Translations under genes and position numbers: made by a program | Assembly: GCF_032104385.1 (NCBI RefSeq) | Contig: NZ_DAMCHJ010000006.1 | Span: 1 to 64,000, forward strand | Direction: 5' to 3' | Origin: Tissierella sp032104385 | Lineage (GTDB): Bacteria > Bacillota > Clostridia > Tissierellales > Tissierellaceae | DNA length: 64,000 nucleotides | Shown here: positions 1 through 8,697 of the stretch, in pieces | How the letters are laid out: the number at the start of each line of letters is the position of its first letter | Position numbering within the stretch: position 1 is the first letter of the stretch | The notes under the pieces: model-generated | Told to the model about the DNA's origin: nothing | Database searches by the model: none | What the model saw: only the letters and a program-made list of their open reading frames with translations

Positions 1-284
1 AAAAATACGGTGCAGAAAATATGCTAGTATTAATCGGTGGTGCAGAAGCTGAATCAGCAGGATTAGCAGCTGAAACAGTTACAGCAGGAGACCCAACTTT
101 CGCAGGTCCATTAGCAGGAGTTCCGTTGGGACTTAAAGTATATCACTCAGTAGAACCAGAATTCAAAGAATCAGTAGATGCTGATGTATATGATGAGCAA
201 ATTGGTATGATGGAAATGGTTCTAGATGTTGATGCAATTATTGAAGAAGTTAAAGCAATGAGAGATGAATTTACAAAATTTTAA
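1..284 (+). CDS. grdA: Glycine reductase complex selenoprotein A, 3' end only
   Basis: The window opens inside this gene; the reading frame starts at base 3 and gives about 93 C-terminal residues. They include AEAESAGLAAETVTAGDPTF and YDEQIGMMEMVLD, which I recognise as the conserved C-terminal half of GrdA. GrdA is the small selenoprotein that carries the carboxymethyl-selenoether between protein B and protein C of glycine reductase. Its selenocysteine lies in the N-terminal part, outside the window, so it cannot be checked here. The stop is followed 48 bases later by grdB, which fits the usual grdA-grdB-grdC-grdD order. Identity is firm; only the missing 5' end limits the call. Confidence 0.95.
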   Translation, partial: KYGAENMLVLIGGAEAESAGLAAETVTAGDPTFAGPLAGVPLGLKVYHSVEPEFKESVDADVYDEQIGMMEMVLDVDAIIEEVKAMRDEFTKF

Positions 285-332
285 TAAATAATAAAAAATC
301 CCGATACGAAATATACGAGAGGAGGGAAACAA

Positions 333-1649
333 ATGGGGAAAATTAAAGTTGTTCATTATATCAACCAATTCTTCGCTGGTATAGGTGGGGAAGAAAAAGC
401 TGACCATAGACCAGAGGTGAGAGAAGAAGTATTAGGGCCAGGTCTAGCTCTTCAAGCAGGATTCAAAGGTGAAGCTGAAATCGTAGCTACAATTATTTGT
501 GGGGACAGTTATTTTGGTGAAAACTTAGAAGAAGCTAAAAAAGAAGTATTAGAAATGGTTAAAAAATATAATCCAGATCTATTTATTGCTGGACCAGCAT
601 TTAATGCAGGTAGATATGGTGTTGCAGCAGGTACTATAACAGAAGCAGTTCAAAATGAATTAGGTATACCAGCTTTAACTGGTATGTATATAGAAAACCC
701 AGGTGCTGATATGTTCAAGAAATCAGTTTATGTTATTTCTACAAAGAACTCAGCTGCTGGAATGAGAGATGCAGTTAAGAAAATGGTTCCTCTAGCACTT
801 AAATTAGTTAGAGGTGAAGAAATAGGTTCTCCAGAAGAAGAAGGCTATTTACCAAGAGGTATTAGAAAGAATTACTTTACTGATAAAAGAGGTTCTGAAA
901 GAGCTGTTGATATGCTTATAAAGAAACTTGCAGGTGAAGAATTCGTTACTGAATTCCCAATGCCAAACTTTGATAGAGTAGATCCTAATCCAGCTGTAAA
1001 AGACTTATCTAAGGCTACAATAGCTATAGTAACATCTGGCGGTATTGTTCCACATGGCAACCCTGATCATATAGAGTCATCATCAGCTCAAAAATATGGT
1101 AAATATGATATTGAAGGCGTTGATGATCTAAAAGAAGGCGAATGGGAAACAGCACATGGTGGTCATGACCCAGTGTATGCTAATATAGACGCAGATAGAG
1201 TTATTCCAGTTGACGTTTTACGTGACATGGAAAAAGAAGGTAAGATTGGAAAACTACACAGATATTATTATTCAACTGTAGGTAATGGTACAGCTGTAGC
1301 AAGTTCTAAAAAATTCTCAGAAGAATTTAGTGCAGAAATGAAAAGAGATGGAGTAGACGCAGTTATCTTAACTTCTACCTGAGGCACTTGTACACGTTGC
1401 GGTGCAACAATGGTAAAAGAAGTTGAGCGTGCTGGCATTCCAGTAGTTCATATATGTACAGTAGTTCCAATATCACTAACAGTAGGAGCTAATAGAATAG
1501 TTCCAGCTATAGCTATTCCTCACCCATTAGGAGATCCAAAATTAGAACCTAAGGAAGAGAAAGCTCTTAGAAGAAAATTAGTTGAAAGAGCATTAGAAGC
1601 TTTATCAACTGAAGTAACAGAACAAACTGTATTTGATGTTAAAAAATAA
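333..1649 (+). CDS. grdB: Glycine reductase protein B subunit, selenoprotein (UGA read as Sec)
   Basis: This is the substrate-binding selenoprotein B of glycine reductase, which receives glycine and passes a carboxymethyl group to GrdA. Translation runs from ATG 333 (ribosome site GAGGAGGG at about 320-327) to an in-frame TGA at 1380-1382. It continues in the same frame to the true stop at 1647-1649, giving 438 residues with Sec at residue 350. The residues around the UGA read STUGTCTRC, the redox UxxCxxC motif of this family. Family members are about 436 residues long, so the reading through UGA restores normal length. A short stem-loop lies just after the UGA. The N-terminus KVVHYINQFFAGIGGEEKAD is typical of GrdB rather than a truncated relative. 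Sarcosine (GrdF) and betaine (GrdH) paralogs are alternatives, but adjacency to grdA, grdC and grdD favours GrdB. A gene finder that treats TGA as stop will split this gene. Confidence 0.96.
1380..1408 (+). promoter_or_regulatory. Selenocysteine UGA codon with candidate bacterial SECIS hairpin
   Basis: TGA occupies 1380-1382. Thirteen bases after it, GTTGC (1396-1400) and GCAAC (1404-1408) form a perfect 5-bp stem with a GGT loop inside the coding sequence. A hairpin just downstream of UGA is what SelB recognises in bacteria. The stem is shorter than the E. coli fdhF element, but clostridial SECIS elements vary widely. The selenocysteine reading itself rests on the protein alignment; the exact SECIS is inference. 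Confidence 0.7.
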
Positions 1650-1662
1650 TTAATTAATAAAA

Positions 1663-1701
1663 CTTATAAAAGGGTGATTTTTCTTATCACCCTTTTATAA
1701 G
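1663..1701 (+). terminator. Perfect 16-bp hairpin between grdB and grdC
   Basis: Bases 1663-1678 and 1686-1701 are exact reverse complements, separated by 7 bases (TTTTCTT). No uninterrupted T-run follows directly (GCAAAGCTTTT comes next). It could therefore be a partial terminator or an mRNA-stabilising or processing structure that separates the grdA-grdB transcript from grdC-grdD. Confidence 0.6.
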
Positions 1702-1758
1702 CAAAGCTTTTAAAAAAGAAATTTACAATTACATACCAAAATTTATGGAGGTGGACAT

Positions 1759-3297
1759 ATGAATTATTCAGTAGTAAAAGGAGCATCTTATGTATTGATA
1801 CAAGCACCAGATATGATCATTCACAATGGTACAACTCAAACAACAGAAAGAATATTACATCCAGAGTCAGAGTATTTGAAGGAGTTACCAAATCATATAC
1901 GTAGTTTTGAAGAAGCAGTTAACTATTTACCAAATCAAGTATATATTGGAAATCATAAGCCAGAGGAGCTTAAGAAAGTTGAACAACCATGGTATGATAA
2001 AGATGTTAAAGATGCAAAGAGAGATGGTAAATATGGTGAAATAATGCCACAAGATGAATTTATAGGTCTAATCAAAATAGTAGACGCATTTGATCTTGTG
2101 TTATTATCTAAAGAATTTACAGCAGAAATCAAACCAAAATTAGAAGCTCATCCATTAATTAAAGATGAACTTGTTGCAAAGCTAAAAGAAGGTGCAGAAT
2201 TAGCAGATATTGAAAAGTTCATTAATGAGCAACATGCAGAACCACTATATAATGATAAAAAAGTAGTAGGTTGTGTAAAGAGAGCTCATGACGTAGATGT
2301 TAACTTAACAGCTCATGTTATGTTTGAAAATCTAGTTACAAAAGCATCAGGAGTATTAGCAGCATTACATGCATTAGCTAAAAATGATATAAATCCAGAA
2401 GACATTGAATATGTAATAGAATGCTCAGAAGAAGCTTGTGGAGATATGAACCAAAGAGGCGGCGGTAACTTTGCTAAAGCAGTTGCTGAAATGGCAGGAC
2501 TTGTAAATGCTACAGGTTCAGACTTAAGAGGGTTCTGTGCTGCTCCTGCTCACTCTATGGTATCAGCAGCTTCTTTAGTTCAGGCAGGAACTTACAAAAA
2601 TGTTATGGTTGTTGCAGGTGGTTGTACAGCTAAATTAGGTATGAATGGTAAAGACCATGTTAAGAAAGGTATGCCTATTTTAGAAGACGTTATAGGTGGA
2701 TTTGCAGTTGTGGTATCAGAAAATGATGGAATAAATCCAGTTCTTAGAACTGATTTAGTTGGTAGACATACTGTAGGTACTGGTTCATCACCACAGGCAG
2801 TAATTACTTCATTAGTTACAGCACCACTTGACAAGGCTGGATTAAAAATAACTGACATTGATAAATACTCAGTAGAAATGCAAAATCCAGATGTTACAAA
2901 GCCAGCAGGAGCAGGAGATGTTCCAGTAGCTAACTATAAGATGATAGCAGCTTTAGGAGTTAAAAGAGGCGAAGTAGAAAGAGCTGGTATAGATGCATTT
3001 ATTGAAAAGCATGGTATGGAAGGATGGGCACCAACTCAAGGACATATTCCTTCAGGAGCGCCATATATAGGATTTGCTAGAGAGGCTATGTTAGCAGGTG
3101 AAATAAATAGAGCAATGGTAGTAGGAAAGGGAAGCTTATTCTTAGGTAGAATGACTAACCTATTCGATGGTACCTCAATAGTTATGGAAAAAAATACTGG
3201 AAAGTTAGATGACGGTAAAGGTGTATCACAAGAGGAAGTTAGAACACTTGTAGCAGAAGCTATGAGAGATTTTGCTTCTCATCTACTTCAAGATTAG
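1759..3297 (+). CDS. grdC: Glycine reductase protein C, beta subunit
   Basis: Protein C takes the carboxymethyl-selenocysteine of GrdA through a ketene-type step and yields acetyl phosphate; GrdC is its larger subunit. The 512-residue length matches the family, which is related to FabH/thiolase-type condensing enzymes. A conserved segment RGFCAAPAHSMVSAASLVQA surrounds Cys260, a candidate acyl-thioester residue. Further condensing-enzyme-like segments are GGCTAKLGMNG and GRHTVGTGSSPQA. The start ATG 1759 is preceded by GGAGGTGG at 1746-1753. The gene follows the hairpin at 1663-1701 and lies 10 bases upstream of grdD. Identity is firm from sequence and order. Confidence 0.94.
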   Translation: MNYSVVKGASYVLIQAPDMIIHNGTTQTTERILHPESEYLKELPNHIRSFEEAVNYLPNQVYIGNHKPEELKKVEQPWYDKDVKDAKRDGKYGEIMPQDEFIGLIKIVDAFDLVLLSKEFTAEIKPKLEAHPLIKDELVAKLKEGAELADIEKFINEQHAEPLYNDKKVVGCVKRAHDVDVNLTAHVMFENLVTKASGVLAALHALAKNDINPEDIEYVIECSEEACGDMNQRGGGNFAKAVAEMAGLVNATGSDLRGFCAAPAHSMVSAASLVQAGTYKNVMVVAGGCTAKLGMNGKDHVKKGMPILEDVIGGFAVVVSENDGINPVLRTDLVGRHTVGTGSSPQAVITSLVTAPLDKAGLKITDIDKYSVEMQNPDVTKPAGAGDVPVANYKMIAALGVKRGEVERAGIDAFIEKHGMEGWAPTQGHIPSGAPYIGFAREAMLAGEINRAMVVGKGSLFLGRMTNLFDGTSIVMEKNTGKLDDGKGVSQEEVRTLVAEAMRDFASHLLQD

Positions 3298-3307
3298 AGG
3301 TGATAAT

Positions 3308-4495
3308 ATGTCAGATAATAATATAAAAAGCATGATCGGTAAGGTATTTAACGATATCGCTGATGCCATGGAGACTGGACAATTTGGTGAAAAGGTAAGA
3401 GTAGGTATTACAGTAGCAGGTTCAGAACTAGGCATTGATAATATAGTTAAAGGTGCCGAGATGGCTCAAGCTAGAGATAATAGTATTGAAGTAGTATTAA
3501 TTGGACCAAAGGTTGAATCAAATCTTACTCAATATAATGTTGAAGGTGAAGATGCTCAACATAAAAAAATGGAAGAATTACTTGACAGTGGTGAAATAGG
3601 AGCATGTGTTACTATGCACTATAATTTCCCAATAGGAGTTTCCACTGTCGGTAGAGTAGTAACTCCAGGTAGAGGCCGAGAAATGTTCTTAGCTACAACT
3701 ACTGGAACATCATCACCACATAGAGTTGAAGCTATGGTTAAGAATGGTATCTATGGTATTATAGCTGCAAAGGCTATGGGAATTAAAAATCCAACAGTAG
3801 GTATTTTAAACGTAGATGGTGCAAGACAAGTAGAGAGAGCATTTAAAGAGTTAAATAGTAAAGGATATCCAGTTAATTTTACAGAGTCAGGAAGAGCAGA
3901 CGGTGGATCAGTAATGAGAGGTAATGACCTTTTAACAGGTACACCTGATATAATGATAACTGATACTTTAACAGGGAATCTTTTAATGAAAGTCTTTTCA
4001 TCATTTGTAACAGGTGGATCTTACGAAGCACAAGGTTTCGGATATGGACCTGGTATTGGGGAAGACTATGATAGAACAATTCTTATTCTTTCAAGAGCAT
4101 CAGGTACTCCAGTGGTAGCTAATGCAATAGGTTATGCTGCATCATTAGTAAGAGGAAATGCAAGTAAAATAGCTAAGGAAGAATTTGAGAAGGCTAATAA
4201 GGCTGGACTTAAAGATATTTTAAAAGGACTTACAAAGGATACTAAAAAAGCTGAAGCTAAGGAAGAAGAAGTTGTAGAAGCACCACCAGCTGAAACAGTA
4301 ACTGGTACTATTAGTGGTATAGATATTATGGAACTAGAAGATGCTGTTCAAGCTTTATGGAAAGCAGGTATCTATGCTGAGTCAGGAATGGGTTGTACAG
4401 GACCAATAGTAATGGTTAATGAAGCTAAGTTAAACGAAGCTCTTAAAGCATTAGCAAAAGCTGGTTATAATGTAGGCGAATCTGATCCATGCTAA
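3308..4495 (+). CDS. grdD: Glycine reductase protein C, alpha subunit
   Basis: The smaller subunit of protein C, a PlsX-like protein that releases acetyl phosphate from the acetyl-enzyme. I place the start at ATG 3308 (MSDNNIKSMIG). AGAGGTGAT sits just before it and overlaps the grdC stop; an in-frame ATG at 3272 lies inside grdC and lacks a ribosome site. The product has 395 residues, the usual size. An Ala/Lys/Glu-rich linker (about residues 307-335) separates the PlsX-like core from a C-terminal segment containing MGCTGPIVM. The Cys there, near residue 363, corresponds by position to the reactive cysteine reported for GrdD. The gene closes the grd operon and is followed by a strong terminator. 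Confidence 0.94.
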   Translation: MSDNNIKSMIGKVFNDIADAMETGQFGEKVRVGITVAGSELGIDNIVKGAEMAQARDNSIEVVLIGPKVESNLTQYNVEGEDAQHKKMEELLDSGEIGACVTMHYNFPIGVSTVGRVVTPGRGREMFLATTTGTSSPHRVEAMVKNGIYGIIAAKAMGIKNPTVGILNVDGARQVERAFKELNSKGYPVNFTESGRADGGSVMRGNDLLTGTPDIMITDTLTGNLLMKVFSSFVTGGSYEAQGFGYGPGIGEDYDRTILILSRASGTPVVANAIGYAASLVRGNASKIAKEEFEKANKAGLKDILKGLTKDTKKAEAKEEEVVEAPPAETVTGTISGIDIMELEDAVQALWKAGIYAESGMGCTGPIVMVNEAKLNEALKALAKAGYNVGESDPC

Positions 4496-4500
4496 TACAG

Positions 4501-4527
4501 AAGCTCCAAGGAAACTTGGAGCTTTTT
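4501..4527 (+). terminator. Terminator of the grd operon
   Basis: AAGCTCCAAG (4501-4510) and CTTGGAGCTT (4515-4524) form a 10-bp stem with a GAAA loop, followed by a T-run. Confidence 0.92.
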
Positions 4528-4566
4528 AATTGTAGGTTTTTAACAAAGGCTTTATTGACATAATAG

Positions 4567-4595
4567 TTGTAATTTTGGCTGGAAAAGGTTATAAT
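4567..4595 (+). promoter_or_regulatory. Promoter for the nucleoside ABC transporter operon
   Basis: TTGTAA at 4567-4572 and TATAAT at 4590-4595 are separated by 17 bases, about 45 bases before the lipoprotein start. A better-looking TTGACA at 4555-4560 has no -10 at a usable distance. Confidence 0.7.
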
Positions 4596-4640
4596 TATCT
4601 CAATAGTAGTAATTAAATGAATTAATTAGGGGGGTAAAAA

Positions 4641-5834
4641 ATGAAAAAAATACTAACCATTGCTTTGGCAATAATGTTGGTAATGATGAGTGTAGTTGGA
4701 TGTGGTAAACAAGATGCTACTACTCCAGATGCAGTTGATTCAAACAATTCAAGTAATGAAGGAAAATCAAGTAAAGGCCATGAAATTGCGCTTATTACAG
4801 ATAAGGGTAATATTGATGACAAGTCATTTAATCAAGGATCTTGGGAAGGTGTAATTGCTTTTGCAAAAGCAGAAGGAATTTCACATACTTATATTAAACC
4901 AGAAGAAGCTTCAGATGCTGGTTATTTAGCAGCTATTGATTTAGCAGTTACAGGTGGAGCTAAGGTAATTGTAACACCTGGATTTTTATTCGAGGTTCCA
5001 GTTTACGAAGCACAAACAAAATATCCAGATGTTAAGTTTATTCTTCTTGATGGAACACCTCATACAGCAGATTATAAGACATTTGAAACTAAAGAAAATG
5101 TTGCAAGTATATTGTATTCAGAGGAACAATCAGGCTATCTAGCAGGTTACGCTGCAGTTATGGATGGAATGACTAATCTTGGATTCATGGGCGGTATGGC
5201 AGTTCCTGCTGTTCAAGCTTTTGGATATGGATATCTTCAAGGTGCTGAAGATGCTGCAAAAGAATTGGGTATTGATGATGGTGCAATAAAATCTATGTAT
5301 CATTATACTGGAAATTTTGAAGAAAATGATACTAATAAAGCAACTGCAAAAACAATGTATCAAGAAGGTACACAAGTAATATTTGCATGTGGTGGTGCAG
5401 TAGGTAAATCTGTTATGTCAGCAGCTAATGAGGCTGGTGCAAAGGTTATAGGTGTTGACGTTGATCAAAGATATGATAGTGAAACTGTAATAACATCAGC
5501 TACAAAAGGTCTTGCAGCTTCAGTAATATCTGTTCTTGAGTCTATTTATAAGACAAATGATTGGGAAAAATTTGGCGGTCAAACAGTATATTTCAATGCT
5601 GCTAATGATGGAGTTGGACTTCCAACTACAGTAATTGGTGATGCAAATGCAGATGCATTTGATAGATTTGAATCCTTTAGCAAGGAAGAGTATGAAAAAG
5701 TATTTGCAAAATTAGTAGATGGAAGTGTTACAGTAAAACGTGAAATTCCAGTTGCAGCTGAAACAGGATATGCAACTGCTGATGAACTTACTTCTGCTCT
5801 AAATCTAAAGAAAGTTACAGTTACTACAAGATAG
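4641..5834 (+). CDS. BMP-family ABC transporter substrate-binding lipoprotein
   Basis: A 397-residue surface lipoprotein of the basic membrane protein (BmpA/TmpC/PnrA) family, which captures purine nucleosides for an ABC importer. The signal peptide ends in a lipobox, SVVGC, with Cys21 as the lipidated residue. A Gly/Asp/Ser/Asn-rich linker follows (about residues 22-50). Family motifs are visible: ALITDKGNIDDKSFNQGSWE near the mature N-terminus and GVDVDQRYDS in the C-terminal lobe. RBS AGGGGGG precedes ATG 4641. The ATPase and permease genes follow after a hairpin that probably lowers their expression relative to this binding protein. The nucleoside substrate is inferred from the family and from the co-encoded NupPQ-type permeases. 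Confidence 0.9.
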   Translation: MKKILTIALAIMLVMMSVVGCGKQDATTPDAVDSNNSSNEGKSSKGHEIALITDKGNIDDKSFNQGSWEGVIAFAKAEGISHTYIKPEEASDAGYLAAIDLAVTGGAKVIVTPGFLFEVPVYEAQTKYPDVKFILLDGTPHTADYKTFETKENVASILYSEEQSGYLAGYAAVMDGMTNLGFMGGMAVPAVQAFGYGYLQGAEDAAKELGIDDGAIKSMYHYTGNFEENDTNKATAKTMYQEGTQVIFACGGAVGKSVMSAANEAGAKVIGVDVDQRYDSETVITSATKGLAASVISVLESIYKTNDWEKFGGQTVYFNAANDGVGLPTTVIGDANADAFDRFESFSKEEYEKVFAKLVDGSVTVKREIPVAAETGYATADELTSALNLKKVTVTTR

Positions 5835-5880
5835 TAATAGGAATATTAGCCATATGGGCTATTGCAAGTAAAAACATATA

Positions 5881-5916
5881 AAAATGGGGGAAGACTAAAA
5901 ATTTCCCTCATTTTCT
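5881..5916 (+). terminator. Attenuator-like terminator between binding protein and ATPase genes
   Basis: Bases 5881-5892 pair with 5903-5914 (12 bp, one G-T pair), giving an A-rich left side and a right side ending in TTTT. It sits inside the operon, so partial termination would yield more binding protein than transporter. Confidence 0.7.
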
Positions 5917-5987
5917 ATCTCATTTTATAGACAGTATTTATGAATGTTTCAGGAAGTAAAAAATATAATTGATAGGAAGAAGTTAAA

Positions 5988-7535
5988 GTGGAAAATTATA
6001 TTGTTGAAATGCTTAATATTACAAAAGAATTCCCGGGTATTATTGCTAACGACAATATTACCCTAAGATTAAGAAAAGGAGAAATACATGCACTTTTAGG
6101 AGAAAATGGGGCAGGAAAATCTACTCTTATGAGTGTACTCTTCGGTCTTTATCAACCTGAAAAGGGTGAGATAAGAAAAAATGGTAAGGTTGTTAAAATT
6201 AACAATCCTAATGATGCTAATGCATTAGGGATTGGAATGGTTCATCAACATTTTAAATTAGTTGAAATTTTTACAGTCCTTGAAAATATTATTCTTGGTG
6301 TTGAACCTAATAAGATGGGCTTTCTTGAAAAAAAAGAAGCTAGAAAAAAAGTTATGGAACTTAGTAAGAAGTATGGGTTAATGGTTGATCCAGATGCGTT
6401 TATTGAAGATATTACAGTAGGTATGCAGCAGAGGGTTGAAATCTTAAAGATGCTATATAGGGATAATGAGATTTTAATTTTTGACGAACCTACAGCTGTT
6501 TTAACTCCACAGGAAATTAAAGAACTTTTACAAATAATGAAGGGATTTGCTGAGGAAGGGAAATCAATTCTATTTATAACTCATAAACTTAATGAGATAA
6601 TGGAGGTTGCAGATAGATGTACAGTTCTTCGAAAAGGAAAATACATTGGAACTGTTGATATTAAAGATACTAATAAGGAAGAGCTTTCTAGAATGATGGT
6701 AGGACGTGACATTAGTTTTAAGGTAGATAAGAAAAAGATGGATGCTGGAGAAATAGTTCTATCAGTTAAGAATATTACTGTACCATCAAAAACTCATAAA
6801 AATAATGCAGTAAAAAATATATCCTTTAATATTAAGGCAGGAGAAATAGTATGTATTGCTGGAATTGATGGAAATGGACAAACGGAATTTGTAAATGCAC
6901 TTACAGGACTTGATAGACCTAGTTCAGGAACTATTACTTTAAAGGGGAAAGATATAACTAAGACATCTGTTAGACAGCGTTCCATATCTGGTATGAGTCA
7001 TATTCCGGAGGATAGGCATAAACATGGTCTTGTATTAGATTATAAATTAGAGGAAAATCTTGTACTTCAAAGATACTGGCAGCCTGAATTTCAAAAAAGA
7101 GGATTTATCAAATTTGATGCAGTAAGGAAGTATTCTAAAAAACTTATAGAAAAATATGATATCAGATCTGGCCAAGGACCAATAACTGTAGTGAGGAGTA
7201 TGTCTGGTGGGAATCAGCAGAAGGCAATTATAGCAAGAGAAATCGACAAGGAACATGAACTTTTAGTAGCGGTGCAGCCAACAAGAGGTTTAGATGTAGG
7301 TGCTATAGAATATGTACACAAACAGCTTGTTGCAAGGCGTGACGCAGGTAAAGCTGTATTACTTGTATCATTAGAGCTAGAAGAAGTTATGAATGTACCT
7401 GATAGAATTTTAGTAATGTATGAAGGAGAAATAGTTGGAGAACTTAACCCCAAGACAACAACTGTTCAGGAGCTTGGACTTTACATGTCAGGCGCAAAAC
7501 GTGATATCGTAAAGGAGATTAACGATGCAGGATAA
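5988..7535 (+). CDS. Nucleoside ABC transporter ATP-binding protein, two ABC domains
   Basis: A 515-residue ATPase with tandem ABC domains, the architecture of NupA/YufO and RbsA-type importers. Domain 1 (about residues 5-240) has Walker A GENGAGKSTL, signature-like VGMQQRVEILK and Walker B ILIFDEPTAV. Domain 2 (about 255-500) has a degenerate Walker A (GIDGNGQTEF), signature MSGGNQQKAIIARE and LLVAVQPTRGLDVGA. Degeneracy of the second site is normal in this subfamily. The start is GTG 5988, preceded by AGGAAGAAG; no ATG closer to the conserved N-terminus exists. The gene overlaps the next one by 11 bases, so translation is probably coupled. Confidence 0.9.
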   Translation: MENYIVEMLNITKEFPGIIANDNITLRLRKGEIHALLGENGAGKSTLMSVLFGLYQPEKGEIRKNGKVVKINNPNDANALGIGMVHQHFKLVEIFTVLENIILGVEPNKMGFLEKKEARKKVMELSKKYGLMVDPDAFIEDITVGMQQRVEILKMLYRDNEILIFDEPTAVLTPQEIKELLQIMKGFAEEGKSILFITHKLNEIMEVADRCTVLRKGKYIGTVDIKDTNKEELSRMMVGRDISFKVDKKKMDAGEIVLSVKNITVPSKTHKNNAVKNISFNIKAGEIVCIAGIDGNGQTEFVNALTGLDRPSSGTITLKGKDITKTSVRQRSISGMSHIPEDRHKHGLVLDYKLEENLVLQRYWQPEFQKRGFIKFDAVRKYSKKLIEKYDIRSGQGPITVVRSMSGGNQQKAIIAREIDKEHELLVAVQPTRGLDVGAIEYVHKQLVARRDAGKAVLLVSLELEEVMNVPDRILVMYEGEIVGELNPKTTTVQELGLYMSGAKRDIVKEINDAG

Positions 7536-8697
7536 TAAAAGGACTAATTTAAAAAATATAATACACAATATTGGGTTTGCCTCATTTTCATCAGCATTGA
7601 TGGCTATTATCCTTGGACTATTTTTTGGATTCTTAGTAATGCTTGTTGCATCACCAGAAAATGCATCAGCAGGATTTAGATATGTTGTCTTAGGAGGATT
7701 TAGCCGTATTGGAGATGTATTTTATTTTGCAACTCCAATACTTATGACAGGCTTGGCTGTAGGGTTTGCATTTAAAATGGGATTATTTAACATAGGAGCT
7801 TCTGGTCAATATACAATGGGAATGTTCTTTGCACTATATGTAGGATTTATGTGGGAATTACCAAGCAGTATACATTGGATTGTAGCTGTTCTGGCTGGAA
7901 TGGTCGGAGGTATGATTTGGGGGTTTATACCTGGTGTTTTTAAAGCATTTATGAATGTTAATGAAGTTATTACCTCTATAATGTTTAATTATATAGGTAT
8001 GTATCTTGTTGATATGTTAATTCAAGGCAGTTCAGTAATGTATGTATCCAATATGACTAGAACCAACTATTTACCAGCGGAAGTACAGCTTCCATCTCTG
8101 GGGATTACTGGCTCAAATGTAAATGTTGGAATTATTCTAGCAATAATTATTGGAATAGTTATATATATTGTGCTTCAAAAGACTACCTTTGGTTATGAAT
8201 TAAAGGCTACAGGATTTAATAAATATGCTAGTGAATATGCTGGAATGAGAGGTAAAACAAATATAGTTATTACTATGATAATAGCTGGAGGACTTTCAGG
8301 ATTAGGCGGAGCTTTTGCAATACTTGCACCATCAGCTATTGCAGGAAGTAGCATGACCTATGAACCTATTAATATTATTGCTGCCAATGGTTTTAATGGT
8401 ATAGCTGTTGCACTTCTAGGAAGTTCCCATCCAATAGGGATAATTTTCTCATCAATCTTTATTTCTCATATACAGCGTGGTGGTACACTGGCAAGTCTTG
8501 TAGGATTTAAACCGGAAATAATAGATGTGGTTATAGCTGTTATTATTTATTTCTCAGCTTTTGCAATGATAATGAACTCTGCAATAGCTAAGTTTATTAA
8601 GAGAAGATTTAAAAACATTCATATAAATCATGGGAAAGATCTAAAACAAGTGAATATAGATAAGGTCTCTGATGATAGAGGGGAGGGGGCAGAATAA
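7525..8697 (+). CDS. Nucleoside ABC transporter permease (YufP/NupP type)
   Basis: A 390-residue integral membrane protein of the BPD_transp_2 family, with about ten hydrophobic segments. A characteristic stretch, GFAFKMGLFNIGASGQYTMG, lies near residues 80-110, and NEVITSIMFNYIG follows. The C-terminus is a charged cytoplasmic tail. The gene begins inside the upstream ATPase gene and its stop TAA shares a base with the ATG of the second permease, so the three genes form one translational unit. The partner permease is 8697-9662. Confidence 0.9.
   Translation: MQDNKRTNLKNIIHNIGFASFSSALMAIILGLFFGFLVMLVASPENASAGFRYVVLGGFSRIGDVFYFATPILMTGLAVGFAFKMGLFNIGASGQYTMGMFFALYVGFMWELPSSIHWIVAVLAGMVGGMIWGFIPGVFKAFMNVNEVITSIMFNYIGMYLVDMLIQGSSVMYVSNMTRTNYLPAEVQLPSLGITGSNVNVGIILAIIIGIVIYIVLQKTTFGYELKATGFNKYASEYAGMRGKTNIVITMIIAGGLSGLGGAFAILAPSAIAGSSMTYEPINIIAANGFNGIAVALLGSSHPIGIIFSSIFISHIQRGGTLASLVGFKPEIIDVVIAVIIYFSAFAMIMNSAIAKFIKRRFKNIHINHGKDLKQVNIDKVSDDRGEGAE

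Noticed and set aside
4555..4560. TTGACA upstream of the BMP lipoprotein gene as -35 box
   Set aside because: The only good TATAAT is 29 bases further; TTGTAA at 4567 has the proper 17-base spacing.
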